A DNA stretch of 64,000 nucleotides from Yamagishiella unicocca (lineage: Eukaryota > Chlorophyta > Chlorophyceae > Chlamydomonadales > Volvocaceae). The stretch lies in contig BDSL01000032.1 of NCBI GenBank assembly GCA_003116995.1, positions 857,472 through 921,471 on the forward strand, read 5' to 3'. The notes beneath the pieces are model-generated. The model had not been told where the DNA came from. It saw nothing but the letters and a program-made list of their open reading frames with translations, and ran no database searches. A program made the position numbers and the translations under genes. This document shows, piece after piece, positions 22,401 through 31,872 of the stretch (positions are counted from its first letter, which is position 1; each line of letters begins with the position of its first letter).

Positions 22401-25400
22401 GGATCTTAGGAAACCTAAAACCCTCCCCTCCCTTCCCTCCCCCTCCCCTGCCCTTCCCCCCTACGTTTTTTCCTTTCGTACACGGGATTTTCCTTGCAAC
22501 CCCTCCCCCCTTCCCTCCCAACCCCCCCCCAACCCCCCCTACTCACCCTCCACATTACTCCACGCGTTGGCCCTCAGACCATCCATCGCCGCCCACACCC
22601 GCTCCCCGTCCTCCTCGCTGCCCGACCCCTCCGGCCCCTCCAGCACCCCCGCAACACACGCCACGCTGGCCCGCATGAGCCTGTTGTCGGCGGACAGGCA
22701 GGCGTAGAAGGGGCCCGGAGGGGGGTCGCGGCCCGCCGCCGCCGCCGCCGCCGGCCCGGCGGCCGCGGCCTGGTTCTCCGGCGGATCCACCTCGCCCACC
22801 ACCAGCGCCGGCATCAGCAGCGGCCGGCCGCCGGCGCCGCCGGCGCCGCCGCCAGCCGCCAGGTTGAGTACGACAAGTCGTGGCATGCTCTGCGCCTCCA
22901 GCATGCGCTGCGCTGTTGCGCAGCCGGCAGCCACCTGGGCGCCCTTGAGGCGGCGGAGCTCGTCCTTGGCCTCCTTGACGTCAGCCTGCGGGGGGGTTTC
23001 GAGGGAGACCCCGGGGGGGGGGGCGGGGGGGGGGGCGTGAAAACCGGTGACACGAAAACGACAGGATAGTGGGCGCATGGTCGGGGGGGGGTGCGAGGAA
23101 GACTCGTGGATGCGAGGAAAAAACCCGTTTAGAACAGATGTTTTGAGGTGGGTGGGGGTGGTGGGGGGTGCGGGAAAGAACCGGTTACTGCTACCCACGC
23201 TGGCCAGGTGAGCCCCTCCGCCGCGGCCGGCGTTTCGAACCTGTTTCCCCTGTGCGCTTGTTTGGCGACCATCAGCTGGCGTTAGTTGCCGTTCGTATCG
23301 CCATCGCGGTTTCTCCCTAGTAAGGCGGTGCGGTTCAAGCCACGCGCCAACAAGGGACGCACGCCCATGATAATCGGTGCCGTATTTCCTTTCCCAGGTA
23401 ACGATCGGTGTTCGGGGTGGGCTGGGACGTCGCCCGGCCTCGGTGCATCCCACATCACCACTTCCCCATTCGCCGACCCGGCTCTCTGCTTTGCGCTCCA
23501 CACTACCGGTATAATAGCCCACTCGTTCCTTTTCCTTCCACTTGCGCGCGCGTCCAGGTGTCCGAAGACTATGCACCAGCTACACTCCCCGTGTCCAGTA
23601 ACCGGTTCTTTTCTGTAACCCCCACACCCTCCGGGCCCCCTTCCCCCCCAACTACATTTCCCCAGTCGCGTTACCGGTTCTTTATTTGTACCCCCCCCCC
23701 CCCAACAAATACACACCCTCTCCGGGCCCCCTTCTCCCCCCCACCCGCATCCTCGCTGTCCGCCGACCATGCGCCCACTACCGTATCTTGTCGTTTTTCG
23801 TGTCACCGGTCTCACACCACCCACATTGAGCTCCTTGGCTCGTGCGGTGGCGGACTCCTTGAACGACTCCACCAGCGCCCGCACCCCCCCCAACAAATAC
23901 ACACCCTCTCGGGGCCCCCTTCTCCCCCCCTTTCTCCCCACCCCCCACCCACATTGAGCTCCTTGGCTCGCGCGGTGGCGGACTCCTTGAACGACTCCAC
24001 CAGCGCCCGCGCCTCCTCCTCCAGCTCCGCCGCCTCCTGCTCCCTCCGGGCGTTCCCCTCCGTGGCCATGTAGTTCCCGAAGGAGCGGCTCACGAACTCC
24101 CGCGCCTGCTCCACCGTGTTCACGGACAGCAGATTCAGCACCAGGCCGTAGCTCACTGCGAAGCGGCTGGTGAGCGGCTCGGGGCCGGCCTTGATGATCT
24201 GCCAGGCCTCCTCGGCGCCCTCGAACCTGGGGTGTCCAAGGCGGGCGCATAAAGACCGGTTACACGATATAGGTATATTATCTGGCGCGTCCGGGTGACG
24301 TGGGGGGGGGGGGGTGTAAGAGAATCCGCGAATCCACGGCCGACAAACCGAGGGCGGCGAAGGTGGTGGTTCAGCGGTGGGGCGCGGCGAGGGGGGGGGG
24401 CCGCGAGAAGACACGGCTACATGACGTAGGAAACGGAGGACAGAAACCAGCTGGCGGGCAGTTTTCGGACACGCGGTTGAGTGCGGGGTGGGGTGGGGGG
24501 AAGGGGGGAGGTGTCAGGGAGTGCAGCTGTGTATGGGACAAAGGGGGTGGGCGGGTGGGGGGGGAGGCGCACCCAGCACAGTCGCAGCTGAGGGTGCCGC
24601 CGTCAGGGGCTCGTGGACCCCCGAGGGAACGGCGCCGAAGCTGGCAGGGTTACAACCGCCACTGCCCCCTCTCCAACCTGACAGATGGGCTCAAGCTGTG
24701 CCGCAACGCAAGCCGAGCTAGCCCCACTGCCGCCGCTGTCGCCACCCGGATTCTCTTATCAAATCCCCCCGGGACACTCGCCACACTCGCCACACATACA
24801 CACACTCCGCCCCCCCCACACCTGTTTTGCAGCACCACGCAGCTGCCCTCCGTGTCGTACCCCCTCCGCCCCGCCCGCCCCGCCATCTGCAGCAGCTCGT
24901 TGTGCGGCAGCAGCTTGGGCCCGTCGTCCGTCATGCGGGAGAGGGAGGAGATGATGGTCGTGCGGGCGGGCATGTTGATGCCGGCGGCGAGGGTGCCTGG
25001 GCGGCGGCGGGGAGGGAATGGAGGGGGGGTTAAAGGAAGGCCCGTGTACGAAGGAAGACCCGGAGGGAGGGGGAGGGAGAGGATTGAATAAGGTCAGGGG
25101 GGAAAACAGGCCCAGCCGAGGAATGGGTTGAGCGGGGCACCACCAGGTGGAGCAGCTGCTGTCCGGTGCAGCCACGTCACCCGCCTACACATCCCCCTTG
25201 TGAACCACAACCACCAAACATGTGACCGTAGGTTTCCTAATCGGTTTTCCTAGTAAGTGCCGACCCACGGGCCTTCTGTCATCCCCCCCGTGTCGTCGTG
25301 TGAAACCGACCCTTTCCCCCGGTGATACCCGGTCCCTTGCCCCTCTTCGGCGGCCCCCCCACCCCCACCCTACCCGGGTTTCCCTCACCCCCCCCACCGC

Positions 25401-28400
25401 CCTACCCGGGTTTCCCTCAAAACCCCCCCTCACCTGGGCTTTCCTCATCCCCCCCTACCTGGGTTTCCCTCACCCCCCCACCCTACCCGGGTTTTCCTCA
25501 CCCCCCCACCCTACCCGTGTTTTCCTCCCCCCCCCCTACCCGGGTTTTCCTTCCCCCCCCACCCTACCCGGGTTTTCCTCCCCCCCGTCCCCCGCCTACC
25601 CGTCGCGAACACCAGCCTCAGCAGCCCCCGCTGGAAGAGTCGCTCCACCAGCGACTTCCATCCGGGCAGCTGGCCCGCGTGGTGGCTCGCAATACCCGCC
25701 AGCAGCGCTGGGAGGGGGGGGGGAGCGGAGGGGGGGAGCATGTGGACCGACACGGGCGTGGAAGGGGGGAAGCAACCAGTGAGGGCGCCGAGGCCGCGGT
25801 TGGAGAGGACCAGTGGTCCACTTGGTCTGGCACGGCATTACCCCTGGGCCCCCACTACCCCCCCACTATCCATACCGTATCACCCCCCCCGCCCCCGCCC
25901 CCGTCCAGTAGCATGCGCGCGCGTTCCGAAGTATGAAGTCTATGCACCAACTACATTACCCCAGTCGAGTTACCGGTTCTTCACTTGTAACCCCCTCTCT
26001 CACCCGGCGCCAGCTCCTCCCGCACCGCCTCCGGCTGGTCCGCCCGGAGCGCCGCCAGCTCCGCGCCGATGGCCAAGACCTCATCGGGCCCAGTGAGCGG
26101 TACGGCACCAGCACGCAGGGCGCTCATGTCGCAGTCCTTCCTGCAGTGCGGGGGGGGGCGGGTGAAGGGCGGGGGTGTAAGGTGTTTCGGTGGCGGTGGC
26201 GGTGGCGGTGGGTTCGGCCCCCTTCCCCGGCTGGCTCTCCCCAAGCCCTCGGGTGTTTCCCTTCTTGTCGGCTCACGGGTACCTGCAGGTGCCCCTCCGC
26301 CCCCCCGGGCGTGTAACCGGGTCTTCTCCCCACCCCCCGGGGCTCCCCTATCGCCCAGCACCAGCTACCCTTCCTCTGGAAGAAAAACAAAGTTTTGCCT
26401 TTGTTTCTTTCTTTGAAAGAGAAAAAACAAAGGAAGAAACAACTTTGTTTTCTTCCTTTGGAAGAAATAACCGGTTCTTTTATGTACCCACCCACCCCCT
26501 TCGGGGGCCAGCCCCTACCGCCCCTGCGCCCTGCCCCCACCTGCTGAGGATGAACCAGATGGCTGGCAGCATCGAGTTGTCCGCCAGCTGCCGGATGGTC
26601 TTGTGCATGTCGGGGATGCGGCGGACGTTGACGCGGCGCAGCAGCGCCTGCGGGGGGGGGGCGTGGTGTGTGTGTATGTGTGTGTGTGGAGGGGGGTGAG
26701 GGCAGGGGTGAGGGCAGGGGTGAGGGGCTGTGAGGAGGTGACGGGAGCCCCGCCGTGAGGCTCCCTCCCTCCCTCCCCCCCCTAGCCGAATCCCTCTTTT
26801 GTTTCATCTTCCATCCTGCGATCATAGCTTCATGGCTAACCCGCGGGCTACTCCCGGCCCCCTCAATCCTACAAAACCCACCCCGGCTGCAAGCAATCCG
26901 GCTCCTTCCCCTGCCACGGCCCCCTCTCTTCCCCCCTCCACCCCCCAAACCCCCCTAAACCCCCTTTCCCTCCCCCCTGACCCCCCCCGACCCCCCAACC
27001 TCTCCCCCCCACCTGCGGGTCCTTCTCCAGCAGCGCCTCCATTTCTCGCTCCACGTCGAATGCGTCCGGGGCGCCGCGAGGGGGGGGGGACTGGCCGCCC
27101 CGCCGCCCCCGCACCGGCGGCGGAGGGGGTCCCATACCGCGAGATAACATGTTGCGGGCCTCCTCCATCAGCACCTGCACGGGGAGGGGGGAGGCAGGTG
27201 CCGGAGGTGAGAGGGGGTGCTGCGATGTGGGTGAGCGTGGGGAGGGGGGCTGGGGCCGGGCGGCCCCGACCCATGGGTCATGGACGCACACGGCGGCTGT
27301 GAACAAGTGGGCAAGCTTGGGGCCCGGAGGTCGGGGGCAGAGGAGGCAGAGGGGAGGCGTGGCAATGGGGCGGTGGCAATGGGGCGGTGGCCAGGGGGGG
27401 TTGGGCGAGGAGACTGGTGGACTGAGGAAGGAGGAGAAGGGGGGCCGGGGTGGCCGCCTACCTTGCGCGTGTTGAGGTGGGGGTTGAGCGACTGCTTGCC
27501 GTTGTGGAAGGTGACCAGGAGGTCCTCCAGCTGGACGCCCTGCGGTTGGCGGTTGGTGGTTGGCGGTTGGTCGTAGGTAGTTGATGGGGAGGGTGGGTGG
27601 ATCAGCGAGTGGGGGGCAAGAGGGCGAGTTTGCTTCTCTTCCTCTATCACGCGTTCACCGCCGAAGGGCCGCGTCCACAGGTTTCCCGCCCAGCCAGCCC
27701 GTCAGTTCTTCAGCACGCACACACAACCGCGTGCGTCAAATAACTATTCGCCGGCTGCTTTCTGCCCTCCGCTCCCTATGCCGTGTAACTGGGTATTCTC
27801 CTCCCCCCCGCCTCGCGACTTCCTCCCCTCCCTCCGCCTCACGGATCCCCTTATACCCCCCCCCCCGCCTCACGGATCCCCTTATACCCCCCCCCGCCTC
27901 ACGGATCCCCTTATAACCCACCCACCCCGCCTCACCCGGGGGGACTTGTAGTAGGCGAACTGCCAGTGCAGGGGCACGGGCCGATAGCGGGTTTGGATGG
28001 TCTCGCAGGGCATGTGCTCCTGGGGGGGGTCAGGACCCGGGGGTCAGGGCGGGTTTCGAGGGGGTCAGGGCGGGGGGTCCAGTGCGGGGTGTGTGAGGGA
28101 GGGCGCTACCAACCCGGAAGGCTGGGACAGCGGCTGGGATGCGAAGTGCCCTACCCGGGCGTGCCCCTTCTCGTGCCGTGCATGCTGCCGTGTGTTTTGT
28201 TCCCCGAGACACCGCTTCCTGCCTCAACCACCCCTCAACCGTCCGACTCGCCCCCGCCCCCGCCCCGCCCCGCCCCCAGGTCAGTCTCCTCCGTTTCCTC
28301 CATCTCCCCGTGTAAGAGGCTCTTCTAGCGCCCCCCGGCTTCTCGTCCTGTCCCGTCGCGTAAAACGGTTTTTACAAACCCCCGGCTTCTCGTGTTACTC

Positions 28401-31366
28401 CCATTGCCATTTCCGCGGGTTTCCTCTCCAACCCCCACACTGCGGCGCCCCGCCGCATCCTCCCCCCCACACGGTTTTCTGTTCGTACACGGGTCTTCCT
28501 TTTAACCCCCCACCTTGCCGATCCAGTCCCCCAGGTCCTTGGGGTTCTGCACCGTGGCGCTCATACACAGCAGCTGTATGTGCTTGGGGCAGTTGATGAT
28601 GACCTCCTCCCACACACTGCCGCGGTGCGGGTCGCCCAGGTAGTGCACCTCGTCCAGGACGATAAGGCCCACGTCACCCAGCCGGGCCTCCCGGGTGGAC
28701 TGGCTGCCTGCGACCGCACAGGCGGCGGCAGCGGCAGCGGCAGCAGCGGCAGCAGCAGCGGGTCACGGTCGGGAGAGCAAGAGGGCCTCCGAGGCCGACC
28801 GCTGTCAGCCGATGGAATTGCTTAGTAGCGCGGCCCCCCACTAGTCAGTCCCACCCCCTACCACCACCGGTGTTGCTTTCCTCTCCCCGCACCACTAGCC
28901 CCTCCCAACCCCAACCCCACGGTTTCGTACGCGGATTTTCGGTGCACCCCCCTCCCCACCCCAACCCCACGGTTTCGTACGCGGAGTTTCCTTGCAACCC
29001 CCTCCCCCCCCCACCCGTGTTGTTCTCCTCCGCCAGCTCCGCTGTACGGTACATGATGTTCCTGAGGATCTCGGTGGTCATCACCACGATGTCGGCATCG
29101 GGGTTGAGCGACGCATCGCCGGTCTGGAGGCCGCAGCGGGCGTGACCGAAGCGGCGGCGCGTCTCAAACAGCTTCTGGTTGCTCAGAGCCTGGGGGCGCA
29201 GGGGAGGGGGAGTGTTCAGCGGCGCATGGGCCGGGGAAAGGGGGTGGTGGGTGGAGGCGCGCAGGACCACCGTCCCGTCCTTCCACAGCCCCCCTGTTGC
29301 AACCCGGCCTGTCTCTCCGACCCACCTCCCGCCCCAGAGCGACCCGCCCGCGCCCGCATACCACAGCGGGTACCTTTGGTTGTCCTTCGTCGGTTCATGG
29401 TTCCCCCGCCCGACCTACGGGTTTCATCCACACACACACCCATCGTCCTCCCACCTCCCCTCTTCCTCCCACCTCCCCTCTTCCTCCCACCTCCTCCGGC
29501 GGCACATGAGCGGTCCCCCTTTCCATCCCGCGGTCCAGCTCACCCACGCACGCAAGCAGAGCACCAACACCCCGGCGGCAAAGATGCCCATGCCCCGCCC
29601 CGCCCCCCCCCCACCCCACCCCACCCAGTTCTCCAGCATGCATCTCAAAACTTCTGTTTTAAACGGTTTTTTCGGACATCCACGGGTTTCCCTCGAACCC
29701 CACCCCACCCCACCCCACCCCACCCCACCCCACACGGGCTTTCCTCACAACCCCACCCCACATAGCTCGTCGTGGAACCAAGTCTTCTCGCCACTCCACG
29801 CCAGCCCACCTACAGCCAGCCCACCCCACCCCTACAGCCAGCCCACCCCACCCCTACAGCCTCCACAGGTTTCTCGGGAGTCAGTCCTAGTGTTCCAGCA
29901 TGCGCCCACAACTAGGTGCCCGACGACAATGCGCCAGCTATCCTATCCGTGTCGCGTAACCGGTTTTAATGCCCCCCCTAAAGCCGCCCTTTCCCCCTTC
30001 CCGCCCGCCCCTTCCCGCCAGGAGGTCCCGGTGACCCGTACGACACACCCGGCGACCTCCCGATCTCTCAATCCCCAACCCCCACTCACTTTGAGCGGTG
30101 TCGTGTAGATGACTCGCTGCCCCCGCGCCAGGGCCGCTGCCGCCGCCGCCTCAGCGATGGCCGTCTTTCCGGCCCCCGTGGGCGCACACACAACCACCGA
30201 GCGCCCCTCCAGGAACAGCTCCAGCGACCGCTTCTGGAACTGGTCCAGCGGGAAGGGGAAGATGGCGCAGATGCGGTCGGCGGATAGGTCGGCGCCGCGC
30301 TCCGCCAGCAGCGCCTCCAGGGCGGGCTCGCCGCCGGCCAGCCCCTCGGCAGCGGTGCTGCGCGGACAGGGTTGGGTTGGGTTGGTTGGGCAGGGTTGTG
30401 GGGAAAACCCGTGTCCGGGTATAAATGAACCGTGTGTGGCGCAAGCTTGGGTTGGGTCGGGTCGGGTGAGGTAGCCGCAGGAGATGCGGACGTCAAGTGG
30501 GTCAGGGTGGAGATGGAAAAAGGGGTTAGAGAGCGGGGGCGGGGACGTGGCAGTGCGGGCCGAGGGGGGTGTCGCGGCAGACGGGGTTTATGTGCAATTT
30601 GCCTAAACGTTGGAGCCAAATGGGGAGCTGCGGTCACAATATCAGGATACGAGCACGTGACCACGTGAGCTGCCGTGGACGCAGGGGTGATGAAAGCGGA
30701 TGCGGTGAGGCAGGGCACAGATGGAAGCCGTGTGAGGCCAGGCGGGCGCCCAGCTCTACGTGGGACGAATAAAGCAAACCGTGCAAGATGTTCCTGCAAG
30801 CAAGCGTTCAGATTGCACTGTCGCCGCTTGCCTGACCAACCACAGCACCGCCAGCAGCGTCCCAAGGGCCCGTCATAGAACCCATTTGCTCGTGCCGGTC
30901 GACGACAAGTCTACGAAATCAACTGGTGTGCTTGTTGCAAACGCTTTGACTTATGCTTGCCGGGCACTACCCGTCTCCCTGGCCACACGGTGCGCCACAC
31001 AGATGTCTTTAGGGCTTACCTGAGAGCATCGGCGACGGTGTATGGATTGAATTCGTCAACAGTAGCTGTAAGGTCGACCGAGTCGAACGCATCCGGCAAC
31101 AATACCTCCACGTCTGGTTCCGCATCCGACGACGCAAGCGTCGACATACTAACGCTGACATCATCGAATTCCTTTGGATAATCTGTGACGATGGTTTCTG
31201 GTGGTGATCCGCCAGTCAGAAAAGACTTGCCACCGCCCGACAGCTTTCGTGCATGTGCCCGGACCAAGCTGCGCCTTGAGGGCAGGACAAACAGCCCGAA
31301 TTGCTGTTGTCGCCCGCTCGTTGAACATGCCGAGCTGCATGATGACGACAGCCGGCTTGTTTGCAT
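19401..31366 (-). CDS. ISE2: ISE2-type chloroplast DExH-box RNA helicase (Ski2-like)
   Basis: Plant ISE2 is a plastid RNA helicase needed for chloroplast RNA processing and group II intron splicing. Nineteen predicted exons keep phase and give 1146 residues, close to plant ISE2: 31366-31020, 30357-30090, 29189-29015, 28707-28514, 28019-27936, 27539-27462, 27174-27013, 26647-26541, 26140-26004, 25707-25600, 24996-24822, 24226-23953, 22985-22547, 22061-21943, 21471-21367, 21057-20965, 20712-20623, 20206-19936 and 19615-19401. Motifs: APTGAGKT (about 174), MTTEILRN, DEVH (about 282), SAT, AGIASHHAGQLP, GTLAAGINMPARTTI, QMAGRAGRRG (about 590). The C-terminal MADSNLDDGDMARLLIRTID matches the ISE2/Ski2 tail. 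The Ser/Arg-rich N-terminus (MQTSRLSSSCSSAC) looks like a transit peptide. Introns are packed with dispersed repeats and hold one partial exon duplication. Exon ends near repeats may be off by a few bases. Confidence 0.93.
20262..20412 (+). repeat. Repeat family 3, copy 1 (ISE2 intron)
   Basis: About 150 bp alignable to 24312-24460. Shared blocks are AATCCACGGCCGACAAACC, GATGGTGGT/GAAGGTGGTGGT, and near the end GACAGAAACCAGCTGGCGGG with small changes. Confidence 0.7.
21244..21302 (+). repeat. Repeat family 1, copy a
   Basis: CGACGACCATGTGCCAACTA, then GTCGTGTAAACGGTTTTTAT. This is a complete member inside an ISE2 intron. Confidence 0.7.
21826..21888 (+). repeat. Repeat family 1, copy b
   Basis: CCGAAGACAATGCGCCAGCT, then GACGTGTAACCGGTTCCTTA. 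Confidence 0.7.
22070..22200 (+). repeat. Purine-rich (GGGGAGGAGG)n tract
   Basis: About 130 bp of almost pure G/A on the plus strand, that is pyrimidine in the ISE2 pre-mRNA just after exon 14. Confidence 0.9.
23094..23148 (+). repeat. Repeat family 2, copy a (ISE2 intron)
   Basis: GACTCGTGGATGCGAGGAAA followed by CCGTTTAGAACAGATGTTTT. It lies next to a reversed family 1 copy at 23035-23085. Confidence 0.7.
23557..23625 (+). repeat. Repeat family 1, copy c
   Basis: TGTCCGAAGACTATGCACCA, then AGTAACCGGTTCTTTTCTGT. Confidence 0.7.
23757..23815 (+). repeat. Repeat family 1, copy d
   Basis: TGTCCGCCGACCATGCGCCC, then a diverged end (TTCGTGTCACCGGTCTC). Confidence 0.65.
23822..24020 (-). repeat. 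Partial duplication of ISE2 exon 12 end plus intron start
   Basis: About 60 bp encoding ALVESFKESATARAKELN (exon 12, about 23953-24012) recurs at about 23828-23887 with one main base change, followed by the same donor-like GTGGGTGG. The intronic block containing ACAAATACACACCCTCTC also occurs twice (23704 and 23898). The downstream copy lacks a good acceptor and is probably intronic. Confidence 0.85.
24312..24460 (+). repeat. Repeat family 3, copy 2 (ISE2 intron)
   Basis: Partner of 20262-20412. It begins GAATCCGCGAATCCACGGCC and ends in the CAGAAACCAGCTGGCGGG block. A truncated third copy is at 57560-57600 in the KMO-like gene. Confidence 0.7.
25226..25275 (+). repeat. Repeat family 4, copy a (ISE2 intron)
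   Basis: CCTAATCGGTTTTCCTAGTA and GTGCCGACCCACGGGCC. Relatives lie at 54080-54137 and 57117-57166 in the KMO-like gene. Confidence 0.6.
25365..25595 (+). repeat. Pyrimidine-rich minisatellite in ISE2 intron
   Basis: Roughly nine units of about 25-30 bp, each with CTACCCGGGTTTTCCTC or a close variant joined by C tracts. Confidence 0.9.
25925..25995 (+). repeat. Repeat family 1, copy e
   Basis: CCGAAGTATGAAGTCTATGC, then CCAGTCGAGTTACCGGTTCT and CACTTGTAACCCC. Confidence 0.65.
26373..26465. other. Near-perfect AT-rich hairpin in ISE2 intron 8
   Basis: Two arms of about 42-45 nt (26373-26418 and 26420-26465) are reverse complements with a few mismatches and indels and a very short loop. The outer arm reads GGAAGAAAAACAAAGTT and pairs with AACTTTGTTTTCTTCC. 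It is strikingly AT-rich within a GC-rich intron. It could be a small-RNA (miRNA/siRNA) precursor carried in an intron, or a miniature foldback element. Confidence 0.65.
27834..27925 (+). repeat. About 29-bp tandem repeat in ISE2 intron
   Basis: Three to four units with CCTCACGGATCCCCTTATA separated by poly-C of varying length. Confidence 0.9.
29635..29698 (-). repeat. Repeat family 2, reversed copy (ISE2 intron)
   Basis: CCAGCATGCATCTCAAAAC, then TGTTTTAAACGGTTTTTTC and CCACGGGTTTCCCTCGAACC: the reverse complement of the copy at 43914-43985, including its CATGCTGG end. Confidence 0.7.
29915..29975 (+). repeat. Repeat family 1, copy f
   Basis: CCCGACGACAATGCGCCAGC, then GTCGCGTAACCGGTTTTAAT. 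Confidence 0.7.
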
Positions 31367-31872
31367 GCTGTTGTTCGGGACTAAACGGCGGCGTTCCTTG
31401 AATGCGTCGTTGGTGTGGGTCTCAGCCAACCATATGGCACACGCAATAATTTAGTAGAATTACAACGTTGCGAGGAAATGGAACCCTCGTATTGCGGGCA
31501 ACAAAGTAGTCGGCAGTCGCCCCGGGACCACGCATGGAGCAACGAGGCAACCGACTGGCGCACGAAAATCCCCCGACTGCACCCCACACATGTACACGCC
31601 ACAGGCTCCACAAATAAGGCCACCAGCGCTCTATGGCTAAGACCCTGCCCCTAAGCGGAAAGACATAAGAAAATGACGTCCCATACAAATCCAGCATCGT
31701 ACATAACGTCCATCATCGCACAACGGCACTTGGACCCCGCTACATCCAACGCCACTTCCATCCCACAATCCTACGCGCCCTGCTCCTCTGATACCGCCCG
31801 CTCGTCGCCCAACGGCCACCTGATTCCCCGCTCAACGGACAGTCGCCCCTCGGGGGCCATGCTCCGGCCCTG

